A stretch of DNA of 54,515 bases from Acidimicrobiia bacterium (GCA_026985095.1 JALSQW010000009.1:1-54515), one strand, 5' to 3'. Shown: positions 25,158 through 35,036, counted from the stretch's first letter. Made by a program: numbers and translations. The notes: generated by a model not told the origin, from the sequence alone.

Positions 25158-26033
25158 ATGACCGAAGCACTCGTCGTCGATCTCGGAACGCCCGTCCATG
25201 TCGTCGACCACGGCGGGGACGGTCCCCTCGTGATGCTCATCCATGGTCTCGGCGGTTCCGCCGCCAACTGGATCACCGTCGCCGACCGGATCGCCGCCGC
25301 CGGCTACCGGGTGATCGCCCCCGACCTCGCCGGGTTCGGGATCACGCCGCCGGGCAACCGAGGAGCTTCCGTCGATGCGAACGCCATCCTGGTGACCGAT
25401 CTCATCGACCATTTCGACGCCGGGCCGGCAGCACTCATCGGCAACTCGATGGGAGGGCTGGTGTCGATCCTCGCCGCGACCCGGCGCCCCGAAGCCGTCT
25501 CCGCCTTGGTGCTCGTCGACCCGGCACTCCCGCTGCCGTCGGCCCGCCCTCCCGATCCGGAGGTCGCCCTGAAGCTCATCGGACCCCTCGTCCCCGCCCT
25601 GGGCGGCCCGGCCATGCGGGTCTACCGGGCGACGCACTCTCCCGAGTCGGAGACCACCGAGACGCTCGCCATGTGCACGGCCGACCCGACCTCGGTCGCT
25701 CCCGAGGCGAAAGCCGCGATGATCGAGATGAACAGGATCCGCCGGACCCTCGACTGGACCGTGCCTGCGTTCCTCGACGCCGACCGGTCCATCGCCCGGT
25801 ACGTGTTCAACAAGCGGCGCTTCCGCAAGATGCTCCACGCCGTCAGCCAGCCGACCTTGCTCATCGAAGGGGAAGAGGATCGACTCGTGCCCCTCGACGC
25901 GGCCCGGTGGGCGGCCGGCGAGCGACCCGACTGGACGTTCGTCACGCTCGACGGCGTCGGTCATCTCCCCATGCTCGAGGATCCTGATCGCTTCCTCGAG
26001 GTCGTCGTCCCTTGGCTCCGGGAGCATCCCTGA
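25158..26033 (+). CDS. Alpha/beta hydrolase
   Basis: 291 residues. HGLGGSAANW forms the oxyanion-hole region, AALIGNSMGGLVSILAA holds the nucleophile Ser near residue 97, EGEEDRLVPLDAARW provides the likely Asp, and GVGHLPMLEDPDRF the His. A lid domain lies between residues 130 and 210. The substrate cannot be read from sequence. Its neighbours (LLM oxidoreductase upstream, CapA downstream) do not form an obvious pathway. Confidence 0.9.
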   Translation: MTEALVVDLGTPVHVVDHGGDGPLVMLIHGLGGSAANWITVADRIAAAGYRVIAPDLAGFGITPPGNRGASVDANAILVTDLIDHFDAGPAALIGNSMGGLVSILAATRRPEAVSALVLVDPALPLPSARPPDPEVALKLIGPLVPALGGPAMRVYRATHSPESETTETLAMCTADPTSVAPEAKAAMIEMNRIRRTLDWTVPAFLDADRSIARYVFNKRRFRKMLHAVSQPTLLIEGEEDRLVPLDAARWAAGERPDWTFVTLDGVGHLPMLEDPDRFLEVVVPWLREHP

Positions 26034-26042
26034 TCGCCGCCG

Positions 26043-26048
26043 TATCCT
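26043..26048 (+). promoter_or_regulatory. -10 box (TATCCT) of capA-1, leaderless layout
   Basis: TATCCT ends 6 bases before the ATG at 26055, without a Shine-Dalgarno. Confidence 0.5.
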
Positions 26049-26054
26049 TCGGGT

Positions 26055-27014
26055 ATGCGGATCGCGCTCGCCGGCGACACGATGCTCGGCCGCACGGTCG
26101 CGGACCGGCTCCTCGACGTGGGACCGGCGGGACTGTTCGCCCCCGAGATCGTCGAGATCACCCGCGACGCCGACGCCTTCGTGCTCAACCTCGAGTGCTG
26201 CATCTCCGAGCGCGGCGAGCCGTGGCCCGACCCGAACAAGCCCTTCTTCTTCCGGGCCCCCCCGATCGCCGTCGACGTGCTCACGCTCCTCGGGGTCGAC
26301 GTCGTCACCCTCGCCAACAACCATGCCCTCGACTTCGGCTACGACGCCCTCGCCGACACCGTCGAGATCGTCCGCAGTGCGGGCATCCGCACGGTCGGCG
26401 CCGGCCGTGACCTGACCGAGGCCCGCTCGTCGACGGTCGTGGACATCGACGGGACCAGCTTCGAGGTCATCGGCGTCGCCGACCACCCCGCCGACTTCGC
26501 CGCCACCGACGACCGGCCGGGGATCGCCTACGCCGACCTGTGGAGCGGTGCGGTGCCCACCTGGCTGACCGACGCCGTGGCTGCCGCCCATGCCCGATCC
26601 GACGTCGCCCTCGTCACTCCCCATTGGGGCCCGAACATGGTGCCTCGCCCACTCCCCCACGTGAGGACCGCGGCGCGGGCGTTCGTCGACGCCGGCGCCG
26701 ACCTCGTCGCCGGGCACTCCGCCCACGTGTTCCACGGGCTCGCCCGGCCCGTACTGTTCGACATGGGAGACTTCATCGACGACTACGCCGTCGACCCGGT
26801 CCTGCGCAACGATCTCGGCGTCTTCTTCGTCGTCGACGTCGACGCCGACGGCCTCCACCGTGTGGAGGCCATCCCCATCTTCCTCGACTACTGCTTCACG
26901 CGACTCGCCGTCGCCGATGAGTGGTCGTGGATCGCGCGTCGTTACGTCGAAGCCTGCGCCGAGTTCGGCACCGAAGTGACCGTCGAGGACGGCCGTCTCG
27001 TCACGACCTGGTGA
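26055..27014 (+). CDS. CapA family metallophosphatase-like protein (cytoplasmic form)
   Basis: 319 residues of the CapA/PgsA calcineurin-like fold: RIALAGDTMLGRTVAD, VLNLECCISERGEP, VVTLANNHALDFGYDAL, LVTPHWGPNM, LVAGHSAHVFHGLARPVLFDMGDFIDDY. These give the metal-binding Asp, Glu, Asn and His of the family. No signal peptide precedes the domain, unlike secreted CapA and the second copy 3 kb downstream. The substrate is unknown; poly-gamma-glutamate synthesis should not be assumed, as no pgsBC genes are here. Confidence 0.87.
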   Translation: MRIALAGDTMLGRTVADRLLDVGPAGLFAPEIVEITRDADAFVLNLECCISERGEPWPDPNKPFFFRAPPIAVDVLTLLGVDVVTLANNHALDFGYDALADTVEIVRSAGIRTVGAGRDLTEARSSTVVDIDGTSFEVIGVADHPADFAATDDRPGIAYADLWSGAVPTWLTDAVAAAHARSDVALVTPHWGPNMVPRPLPHVRTAARAFVDAGADLVAGHSAHVFHGLARPVLFDMGDFIDDYAVDPVLRNDLGVFFVVDVDADGLHRVEAIPIFLDYCFTRLAVADEWSWIARRYVEACAEFGTEVTVEDGRLVTTW

Positions 27015-27036
27015 GTCTCGACGTGTCCGCGACGCC

Positions 27037-29817
27037 CTATGCGCCGTCGGCCATGATGCCTTCGGCCTCCTCGGGCTCTGGGAGCTCCGAGGAGGCCCGA
27101 TCGGATTCGATGGCCGCCTGGGCGGCGGCGAGGCGGGCGATCGGCACCCGGAACGGCGAGCACGACACGTAGTCGAGACCGAGACGATGACACAGCGCGA
27201 TGGAACGCGGTTCCCCGCCGTGTTCACCGCAGATGCCCGCCTCCAGGTCGGGGCGAGCCTCGCGTCCCCGTTCGAGCGCGATCTGCATGAGCCTCCCCAC
27301 GCCGTCGGGGTCGATCGTGAAGAACGGGTTGTCGGCGAGGATCCCCTGCGTCAGGTACTCGATGAGGAATCCGCCTTCCGCATCGTCGCGGGAGATGCCG
27401 TAGGTCATCTGGGTGAGGTCGTTGGTCCCGAACGAGATGAACTCGGCGAACTCGACGATCTGGTCGGCGGTCAGGGCCGCCCGGGGAACCTCGATCATCG
27501 TCCCGAACTTGTAGTCGATCTCGATCCCATGCTCCTGCATGACGGTCCGTGCTTCCTCTTCCAGCACGCCGCGTTGTCGCTCCAGCTCGGCGGCATCGGA
27601 CGTGAGCGGGATCATCACCTCGGGCTTGGCGACGACGCCTTCCTTGGTGACCTCACAGGCGGCTTCGATGATGGCCCGCACCTGCATCCGAGTGAGGGCC
27701 GGACGCAGGATCCCGAGCCGGACCCCCCGCAACCCCAGCATGGGGTTCACCTCCCGCAGCGCCTCGACCCGTTCGAGGAGCCGATCCTTCTCCTCGATCT
27801 CGGTCAGGAGGTCGTCCATCTCCTTGAGCGTGCCCGCATTGCGAAGTCGGATCTTCAGGTCGGCGAGCTCTTTGGTGAGCTGGCCCCACCCGGGGAGGAA
27901 CTCGTGCAGCGGCGGGTCGATGAGTCGGATGATCACCGGATAGCCATCCATCGCCCGGAACAGGCCGGCGAAGTCCTCACGCTGGAACGGCAACAACGCC
28001 TTCAGCGCGTCGCGGCGCTCGGCCGTCGTCTCGGCGGTGATCATCCGCTGCATGTGGGGGAGACGATCCGGTTCGAAGAACATGTGCTCGGTCCGACACA
28101 GGCCGATCCCGTGGGCACCGTATCGCCGAGCGCGTTCGGCGTCGACCGGATAGTCGGCGTTGGCCCACACGTCGAGCGTTCGGATCTCGTCGGCCCACTC
28201 GAGCAGTGTGGTCAGCCAGCGATCGGCGATGTCGGGGACCTTCGTCTCCAGCTTGCCGACGTACACGTCGCCCTCGGTGCCATCCACCGAGATCCATTCG
28301 CCCTCGTGGATCACCCGGTCGCCGACGGTCATCGTCCGCTCCGTCAGATCGATGTCGAGGTCCGACGCCCCCACCACCGCCGGCTTGCCGAACTGGCGAG
28401 CGACCAGGGCCGCGTGGCTCGTCCGCCCGCCACGACTGGTCACCACGCCCTCGGCGGCGAGCATCCCATGCACGTCGTCGGGTTTGGTCTCGGGGCGGGC
28501 CAGGACCACCGGTTTGCCCTCCGCCGCCCACTTGACGGCCTGCTCCGGATCGAACGCCACCATGCCGACGGCGGCCCCGGGCGACACGTTGAGTCCGCCG
28601 GTCAGCCGGCGCCCGGTGCGGACCGCATCCTCCTTCGACGACGCCGCGAACTGGGGATGCATGAAGAAATCGACGTGCTCGGGCCGGACCCGCACGAGCG
28701 CTTCCCGCTTCGAGATGAGGCCCTCGTCGACCATGTCGACCGCGACCCGGACCGCGGCCTGCGCCGTACGCTTGGCGTCGCGGGTCTGGAGGAGCCACAG
28801 GGTCCCCTGCTCGATCGTGAACTCCATGTCCTGCATGTCCCGGTAGTGCCGTTCGAGGGTCTCGGCGTAGCCGGCCAGCTCCTGATAGGCCTCCGGCATC
28901 TCCCTGGAGAGCTCCTCGATCGGCTTGGTCTGCCGGATCCCCGCAACGACGTCCTCGCCCTGGGCCTTGGTGAGGTAGTCGCCTTCGAGTCTCGGTTCCC
29001 CGGTGGTGGCGTTGCGAGACATGGCGACCCCGGTCGCCGACCGTTCGTCGCGGTTGCCGAACACCATCGTCTGGACGGTCACGGCGGTACCCAGGTCGTG
29101 CGGGATCCCGGACGCGTTGCGGTAATCGACGGCACGTCGGCCGTTCCACGACCGGAAGACCGCATCGATCGCCAGGCGGAGCTGTTCGTTCGGGTCGGTG
29201 GGGAAAGGACGACCCGTGCGCCGAGCGACGATGTCCTCGAACCGACCGACCGCCTCGACGAGGTCGTCGACGCCGAGCTCCGCGTCGGTCGCCACGCCTC
29301 GACTCTCGCGCAGTTCGGCGAGTACCTCTTCGAACGGCTCGCTGTCCACGCCGAGGACCACCGACGCGAACATCTGGATGAGCCGCCGATACGAGTCGTA
29401 GGCGAACCGGGCATCGCCGAAGAGGTCAGCCATCGATGCAGCCACCTCGTCGTTCATCCCGATGTTGAGGACGGTGTCCATCATGCCCGGCATCGAGAAC
29501 TTGGCTCCCGAACGGCACGACACGAGCAGGGGTTCGGACGGATCACCGAACCGTTTCCCCGTCGCCTCCTCGACGCGGGCGAGGGCGGCGGCGATCTGCT
29601 CGTCGGCGCCGGCGGGCATCCGACCGTCGTGCGCCAGGAAGGTGTTGCAGGCCTCGGTCGTGATCGTGAACCCGGGGGGCACGGGGATCCCGATCCTGGT
29701 CATCTCGGCGAGGTTCGCCCCCTTGCCGCCGAGGAGACCCCGCACCGATTCCCAGTCACCTCCGACCGCCTTCTCGGCCAGATCGACCTCATCGAAGGCG
29801 TACACCCACTTCGTCAT
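27037..29817 (-). CDS. ppdK: Pyruvate, phosphate dikinase
   Basis: Reversible conversion of pyruvate, ATP and Pi to PEP, AMP and PPi. 926 residues. N-terminal ATP-grasp domain with VRGLLGGKGANLAEMTRIGIPVPPGF and VSCRSGAKFSMPGMMDTVLN; central phosphohistidine in VVTSRGGRTSHAALVARQF (about H468); C-terminal PEP-binding barrel with HGIGLCRTEHMFF, ISFGTNDLTQMTYG and GICGEHGGEP. The ATG at 29817 has GAGGAG 8 bases upstream, preferred to the GTG three codons earlier that overlaps the Shine-Dalgarno. The likely role is gluconeogenic PEP supply from pyruvate, complementing PFOR. Confidence 0.97.
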   Translation of the reverse strand: MTKWVYAFDEVDLAEKAVGGDWESVRGLLGGKGANLAEMTRIGIPVPPGFTITTEACNTFLAHDGRMPAGADEQIAAALARVEEATGKRFGDPSEPLLVSCRSGAKFSMPGMMDTVLNIGMNDEVAASMADLFGDARFAYDSYRRLIQMFASVVLGVDSEPFEEVLAELRESRGVATDAELGVDDLVEAVGRFEDIVARRTGRPFPTDPNEQLRLAIDAVFRSWNGRRAVDYRNASGIPHDLGTAVTVQTMVFGNRDERSATGVAMSRNATTGEPRLEGDYLTKAQGEDVVAGIRQTKPIEELSREMPEAYQELAGYAETLERHYRDMQDMEFTIEQGTLWLLQTRDAKRTAQAAVRVAVDMVDEGLISKREALVRVRPEHVDFFMHPQFAASSKEDAVRTGRRLTGGLNVSPGAAVGMVAFDPEQAVKWAAEGKPVVLARPETKPDDVHGMLAAEGVVTSRGGRTSHAALVARQFGKPAVVGASDLDIDLTERTMTVGDRVIHEGEWISVDGTEGDVYVGKLETKVPDIADRWLTTLLEWADEIRTLDVWANADYPVDAERARRYGAHGIGLCRTEHMFFEPDRLPHMQRMITAETTAERRDALKALLPFQREDFAGLFRAMDGYPVIIRLIDPPLHEFLPGWGQLTKELADLKIRLRNAGTLKEMDDLLTEIEEKDRLLERVEALREVNPMLGLRGVRLGILRPALTRMQVRAIIEAACEVTKEGVVAKPEVMIPLTSDAAELERQRGVLEEEARTVMQEHGIEIDYKFGTMIEVPRAALTADQIVEFAEFISFGTNDLTQMTYGISRDDAEGGFLIEYLTQGILADNPFFTIDPDGVGRLMQIALERGREARPDLEAGICGEHGGEPRSIALCHRLGLDYVSCSPFRVPIARLAAAQAAIESDRASSELPEPEEAEGIMADGA

Positions 29818-29948
29818 CGCCGTCACTCCTCACCGGGAACAGATCACCTCTGGTGTCGGCAGTGTGGTCGACGGCGCGTCGCCCGTCCAGAGGAATCCGG
29901 CCCGAGTTCCGTCTCTATGGGCTTCTCGGCGGTACATTGCTCACGATC

Positions 29949-31037
<1,089 letters not shown>

Positions 31038-31048
31038 CATCACCGGTG

Positions 31049-31555
31049 ATGCGAGGAAGGACCCTGGTCATCTGGGTGGCGGCGATGGTCGTCGTCGCGG
31101 CCTGCTCACCGTCGGGCCCGGTCTCCCAGTCCCCGCCGACGATCTACCTGGTGCCGCGTTCGGTGCCCGATGGGTGGTCGCCGGTCTCGGTGGCGATGCC
31201 GTCGCCGTCGAGCACGACGCAGACCTACCTGCCGCCGAACGTGACGGGATTCGCCCTCCCGGCGTCCGGGATGGAGCTGACGATCATGGCGAACTCGACC
31301 TTCGATGCGGCGGTCGCTGCCGCCGAGCAGGCCTACGGCGGGCCCTTCGAGGTCGCCTCCGGCAAGATCCGCGGCCGGCCGGCGGAGATCCTGGCCTGGG
31401 GGGACCATGGTCCGGTGGCGGTGGTCGTCGACGAAGGCGGCGGCATCGCCTCGACCCTCCTCAGCGGCGGTCTCACGTCCCAGCAGTCCGTCGCGATCGA
31501 CGAGAGCCTGGCCCCCGTGACCGCCGACGAGTTCGCGCGGTTCAGCGGCCGGTGA
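31049..31555 (+). CDS. Small lipoprotein of unknown function
   Basis: 168 residues. MRGRTLVIWVAAMVVVAAC is a signal peptide with lipobox Cys at 19. The mature part has a Pro/Ser-rich start, then a mixed alpha/beta domain (MELTIMANSTFDAAVAAAEQ...ILAWGDHGPVAVVVDEGG). I do not recognise a family. A TAGCAT box ends 8 bases before the ATG (5 before an in-frame GTG at 31046), so the leader is minimal. It follows CapA-2 by 11 bp and may be cotranscribed with it. Confidence 0.75.
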   Translation: MRGRTLVIWVAAMVVVAACSPSGPVSQSPPTIYLVPRSVPDGWSPVSVAMPSPSSTTQTYLPPNVTGFALPASGMELTIMANSTFDAAVAAAEQAYGGPFEVASGKIRGRPAEILAWGDHGPVAVVVDEGGGIASTLLSGGLTSQQSVAIDESLAPVTADEFARFSGR

Positions 31556-31583
31556 TCCCCCGGCCCCAGCGGAGGCCGTCCGG

Positions 31584-31589
31584 TAGACT
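31584..31589 (+). promoter_or_regulatory. Candidate -10 box (TAGACT) of parA-type gene
   Basis: TAGACT lies 20 bases before the ATG at 31610, leaving a short leader with a G-rich AAGGGGG ribosome-binding site. Confidence 0.4.
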
Positions 31590-31609
31590 CGACGCCGAAG
31601 GGGGCCTCC

Positions 31610-32365
31610 ATGGGTGCCATCGTCGCCGTCGCCAACCAGAAGGGCGGAGTGGCCAAGACCACGACCGTCCACAGCCTCGGTGCTGCACTGGCCGAACGCG
31701 GACGTCGAGTGCTCCTGGTCGATCTCGACCCCCAGGCGTGCCTGACCTACGCCGTCGGAGCAGATCCGGACGACCTGGGGATCACGATCCACGACGTCAT
31801 GGTCGGTCGCGCCAAGGCCGACGAGGCGATCATCGACGTCGGGGACCTCCGTGTGCTGCCGTCGTCGATCGACCTCGCAGGCGCCGAGATCCATCTGCTC
31901 ACCAAGACGGGTCGCGAGTTCGTCCTGCGGCGGGCGCTGAGGCCGGTCGTCGGCGACTACGACCTCGCGTTCGTCGACTGCGGTCCGTCGTTGGGGATCC
32001 TGACGATCAACGGCCTGACCGCAGCGACCCATGTGCTCGTCCCGTTCCAAGCCGAGACGTTGAGCCACCGCGGCGTCGGTCAGCTGCTCGAGACCATCGC
32101 CGACGTGCGGGCCTACACCAACGAGGACCTGCGTGTGGTCGGGGCGGTCGCCACGATGTTCGACGCCCGAACCCGGCTATCTCGACAGGTCCTCGAGGAT
32201 GTCGAACAGATCCATGGCCTCGACGTTCTCGAACCCCCGATCCCCCGTTCGGTTCGGGTGGCCGAGGCGCCCGGCCGCGGCCGGTCGGTCCTCGACCATG
32301 CCCGCCACTCGAAGCCGGCCGAGGCGTACCGGGAGCTGGCCGCGACGATCGAGGCGAGGTTGTGA
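31610..32365 (+). CDS. ParA/Soj family ATPase
   Basis: 251 residues. Deviant Walker A NQKGGVAKTTTVHSL with the signature Lys (about residues 9-17), VLLVDLDPQACLTYAVG, DLAFVDCGPSLGILTING (Walker B region), and LVPFQAETLSHRGVGQL. Proteins of this type position DNA, membranes or large complexes by ATP-dependent dimerisation. No ParB or parS-like repeats are next to it. Its stop overlaps the GTG of a zinc-ribbon protein (GTGA), which is the obvious candidate partner. Confidence 0.93.
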   Translation: MGAIVAVANQKGGVAKTTTVHSLGAALAERGRRVLLVDLDPQACLTYAVGADPDDLGITIHDVMVGRAKADEAIIDVGDLRVLPSSIDLAGAEIHLLTKTGREFVLRRALRPVVGDYDLAFVDCGPSLGILTINGLTAATHVLVPFQAETLSHRGVGQLLETIADVRAYTNEDLRVVGAVATMFDARTRLSRQVLEDVEQIHGLDVLEPPIPRSVRVAEAPGRGRSVLDHARHSKPAEAYRELAATIEARL

Positions 32366-32700
32366 GCGGCGGTCCGGCACGGAGGGACGATCCGCTGGGC
32401 AAGCGGGCCCTGTTCGAGACGCCGCCGGTGAGGCCCGATGATCCCCTGGACGACGATCCGCTGATCGTCGCCGAGCATCCAGATGGGCGCGATGCCCTCT
32501 TCTCGACGGGACCGCATCAGCCCGGCACGGTGGTGGTGGGGTGCTCCCACTGTGGGGTGCGAAGCCGCATCTCGCTGGTGGAGGCGGCGGTGCGGATCTT
32601 CGCCATCTCCCTGTGGTTCCCGGGCAAGACGCACAGCCGGTGGATCCAGTGCCCGAGCTGTCAACGCCGGGCCTGGTGCAAGATCGAGTGGTTCGGCTGA
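32362..32700 (+). CDS. Small zinc-ribbon protein coupled to ParA
   Basis: 112 residues. The N-terminal half is charged and low in hydrophobics, with two related short motifs (GKRALFETPP and GRDALFSTGP). The C-terminal half has CSHC and CPSC pairs about 40 residues apart plus a third Cys in RRAWC, suggesting a zinc ribbon. Between them lies a hydrophobic LVEAAVRIFAISLWF helix that could touch membrane or protein. The GTG start is set by the GTGA overlap with parA. I do not know a named family. The Arg/Lys-flanked ALF motifs recall N-terminal ParA-stimulating peptides of ParB-type partners (inference). Confidence 0.78.
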   Translation: MSGGPARRDDPLGKRALFETPPVRPDDPLDDDPLIVAEHPDGRDALFSTGPHQPGTVVVGCSHCGVRSRISLVEAAVRIFAISLWFPGKTHSRWIQCPSCQRRAWCKIEWFG

Positions 32701-32701
32701 G

Positions 32702-32733
32702 GATCCGGTCCCTGGGGCGGCGCGGGACCGATC
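32702..32733. terminator. Bidirectional hairpin between convergent genes
   Basis: GGTCCC (32707-32712) pairs with GGGACC (32724-32729), extended by GATC on either side with one bulge. It spans the gap between the zinc-ribbon stop and the FlK-like stop. There is no clear T-tract. Confidence 0.5.
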
Positions 32734-33106
32734 AGCCGAGCCGGTCGACGAAGCGACGCCGATCGACGACGACCCGGGTGTGGGTGCCGGAAGCAACGAC
32801 CGTGTCGTCCTGGCGGACCTCGACCCGGAACCGCACGGAACGACCCTCCATGCCGACCACCGTCGCCGAGGCGACGACGACCGCCCCGACGGGGCTGGGA
32901 GCGATGTGGCGGAGGTCGATCTCGGTTCCGACCGACGTCGACGCCTCGTCCATCTCGTCGGAGATGGCGGCGACGGCGGCGGCCTCGACCAGAGCGACCA
33001 CCCTCGGAGTGGCGAGCACGGGGACGTCGCCGCTGCCGAGGGCGACGGCGGTGTCCTCGTCACCGACGACCGCCTGGATGGCGGCATGCTGTCCGATCTC
33101 GACCAT
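32732..33106 (-). CDS. FlK-like hotdog thioesterase
   Basis: 124 residues. A single hotdog domain of the fluoroacetyl-CoA-thioesterase-like group. A Thr (in VLATPRVVALVE), a Glu eight residues later and a His a further 26 residues on (in DLRHIAP) have the spacing of the FlK catalytic triad (T42, E50, H76). The actual acyl-CoA substrate is unknown and need not be fluorinated. The ATG at 33106 lies 6 bases after TACGCT with no Shine-Dalgarno; longer in-frame extensions were rejected. Confidence 0.82.
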   Translation of the reverse strand: MVEIGQHAAIQAVVGDEDTAVALGSGDVPVLATPRVVALVEAAAVAAISDEMDEASTSVGTEIDLRHIAPSPVGAVVVASATVVGMEGRSVRFRVEVRQDDTVVASGTHTRVVVDRRRFVDRLG

Positions 33107-33112
33107 GCGGGC

Positions 33113-33118
33113 AGCGTA
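33113..33118 (-). promoter_or_regulatory. -10 box (TACGCT) of FlK-like gene, leaderless layout
   Basis: TACGCT on the minus strand ends 6 bases before the ATG at 33106. Confidence 0.5.
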
Positions 33119-33157
33119 GTTGCACCGGACGCGGTAGGTTCGCCCGCGGAGGTACCC

Positions 33158-33814
33158 ATGCAGACACGTCGGGAAGGCAACGTCCACGTCGTCGACTTCG
33201 GCGACGGAGAGAACCGCGTGGATGCGGCGTTCATCGCCGGGTTGTCCCAGGCGATCGACGCCGTCGAGTCGAGCCCTCGACCGCGGGCGCTCGTCACGAC
33301 CGGATCGGGGCGCTTCTACTCGAACGGTCTCGACCTGGACCAGATCCGAGCGCTTCCGCCCGTCGAGGCGGCCCGAACGCTCTCGAGGTTCGACCAGCTT
33401 CTCGGCCGCCTCCTCGCCGCCCCGTTCGTGACGGTCGCCGCCGTCAACGGGCACTGCTACGCCGCCGGGGCGCTGGTCGCCCTCGCCCACGACTTCCGGG
33501 TCATGCGTGTCGATCGCGGCTACTTCTGCCTCCCGTCGGTCGACGTGGGGATCCCGTTCACCACGGGCATGACCCGCCTGGTGACGGCCAAGATCCCGCC
33601 ACCGTTGTCACAGACGTTGGTGGTGTCGGGCTCTCGGATCAGTGGCGCCGAGGCGCAACGGGGCGGCGCCGTCCACGAAGCGGTCGCCGCCTCGGACGTG
33701 CTCCCGCGAGCGATCGCGCTCGCCGAGGAGCTCTCCGACAAGGATCCCGAGACGCTCGGCACGATCAAGCGGCGCATGTACCAGCCTGTCCTCGAGCACA
33801 TCGAGACGTCCTGA
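33158..33814 (+). CDS. Enoyl-CoA hydratase/isomerase family protein
   Basis: 218 residues of the crotonase fold, somewhat short for bacterial enoyl-CoA hydratases (about 255-270). GSGRFYSNGLDLDQI provides the first oxyanion-hole segment, and AAVNGHCYAAGALVALAHDFRVMR the second. The catalytic Glu pair of true hydratases is not obvious, so an isomerase such as a delta3,delta2-enoyl-CoA isomerase is as likely. The ATG has GCGGAGGT 6-7 bases upstream. The next gene starts 4 bp after its stop. Confidence 0.85.
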   Translation: MQTRREGNVHVVDFGDGENRVDAAFIAGLSQAIDAVESSPRPRALVTTGSGRFYSNGLDLDQIRALPPVEAARTLSRFDQLLGRLLAAPFVTVAAVNGHCYAAGALVALAHDFRVMRVDRGYFCLPSVDVGIPFTTGMTRLVTAKIPPPLSQTLVVSGSRISGAEAQRGGAVHEAVAASDVLPRAIALAEELSDKDPETLGTIKRRMYQPVLEHIETS

Positions 33815-33818
33815 GCCG

Positions 33819-34808
33819 GTGCGTCACCCGATCGATCTCGTCGGGGGTCTGATCGTCTCGCACGGTCCTCGCAGCCTTCGGTTCTTCCACGACGGATGGG
33901 GAGATCCATCGGCGCTCGTCGACGTGTCGCTGCCGTCGGAGGCGCCGGCCCCGGTGGAGCTCGTCGTGGCCGAGGTGCGCGAACACGACGGGCTGGTGCA
34001 CACGACCGCCACCTTCACGTCGCCTCATGCCGTGCACCTCGGGGACCGCTCGGGCCCTGGAGCCGTCCACCGGATCGAGCCCGCAGGGGGCTGCGACCGC
34101 ATCGTCGTCTTGATGGCCGCGTGGAACGAGCACGACCCCAAGGCCCGGGTGGCGATCGCGGAGATCCTCGCCAGGCGCCATGGGATCGGGTCGTGGATCT
34201 TGGTGAATCCGTTCTACGGCGCGCGGCGACGGGGTTCCGGCCAGCCCATCGCCACCGTGTCGGACTTCTTCGTGATGGGTGCCGCGGCCGTGGCCGAAGG
34301 CCGGGCCCTGCTGGCCACGATCCGTGCCGCGGGGCACTGCCCCGGCGTCTCGGGGTACTCGATGGGCGGCAACGTCGCCGCGCTGATCGGGGCGACGACG
34401 CCGTTCCCAGTGGCGGTGGCTCCCCTGGCCGCCTCGTACTCTCCGGCGCCGGTCTACCTCGACGGTGTGCTCCGGGGCGGAATCGCCTGGGAGGCGCTCG
34501 GCGGCGAGGCCGCGGCAGCCGGGCGGCTCCGCGAGTTGATGCTCCAGGCTTCGGTGCTCCGGCTGGAGCCGTCGCCTCACACGGCGACCGCGGTGATGGT
34601 GGCGGCTCGCTCCGACGGGTACGTGCCGGTGGACGCGACACGGGCCTTGCATCGGCACTGGTCGGGGTCGGAGCTGCGGGTGGTCCCAGGCGGCCACGCC
34701 ACCTTGGTGTGGTTCCACAAGGTGCTGCTGGCCGAAGCGATCGCGGAGGCCTTCCGGCGGACGTTCGGGACCCGAGGGTGCGCGATCGGCCGCGACCGGC
34801 AGCGATGA
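33819..34808 (+). CDS. Alpha/beta hydrolase, ABHD18-like (DUF2048)
   Basis: 329 residues. LLATIRAAGHCPGVSGYSMGGNVAAL holds the nucleophile elbow (Ser in GYSMGG, near 182), and VVPGGHATLVWFHK the His near the end. The N-terminal part with WNEHDPKARVAIAEILARRHGIGSWILVNPFYGARR matches the ABHD18-type family. Function is unknown. The GTG start at 33819 follows the hydratase-like stop by 4 bp, so the two are likely coexpressed. Confidence 0.8.
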   Translation: MRHPIDLVGGLIVSHGPRSLRFFHDGWGDPSALVDVSLPSEAPAPVELVVAEVREHDGLVHTTATFTSPHAVHLGDRSGPGAVHRIEPAGGCDRIVVLMAAWNEHDPKARVAIAEILARRHGIGSWILVNPFYGARRRGSGQPIATVSDFFVMGAAAVAEGRALLATIRAAGHCPGVSGYSMGGNVAALIGATTPFPVAVAPLAASYSPAPVYLDGVLRGGIAWEALGGEAAAAGRLRELMLQASVLRLEPSPHTATAVMVAARSDGYVPVDATRALHRHWSGSELRVVPGGHATLVWFHKVLLAEAIAEAFRRTFGTRGCAIGRDRQR

Positions 34809-34939
34809 GGAGCCGGTCCCGGAGGCGTCGTGGTGCCGCCGACGCCGGCGGCGGGGGGCCGGACGGTCGCCCGGGCGGTGCGGCCCAGATCGCGGGGCCC
34901 GATCGAAGCGACGGCCCGGCGGATGCGGGCACCGTCGGG

Positions 34940-34945
34940 TACAAT
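34940..34945 (+). promoter_or_regulatory. Candidate -10 box (TACAAT) of small membrane-protein gene
   Basis: TACAAT stands out in a GC-rich 228-bp gap. No -35 consensus is visible at 17 bp. Transcription would give a leader of about 85 nt containing two hairpins. Confidence 0.45.
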
Positions 34946-35008
34946 GACGACGTACACGAGGTGCGCCGGTCCACGATGACCGGACCTCCGGTCGTCGTTT
35001 TCGACCGG

Positions 35009-35030
35009 CCTTGCGGGACACGCAAGGAGG
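35009..35030 (+). promoter_or_regulatory. Hairpin overlapping the Shine-Dalgarno of the small membrane-protein gene
   Basis: CCTTGCG (35009-35015) pairs with CGCAAGG (35021-35027) around GGACA. The Shine-Dalgarno AAGGAGG occupies 35024-35030, so its first half is inside the stem. A second hairpin, GACCGGA-CC-TCCGGTC, lies about 25 nt upstream. Confidence 0.5.
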
Positions 35031-35036
35031 CGTGAC

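Noticed and set aside
24039-27227. Very long open frame antisense to the LLM oxidoreductase, hydrolase and CapA-1 genes
   Set aside because: Typical high-GC shadow: low-complexity Glu/Arg/Gly protein without motifs, antisense to well-supported enzymes.
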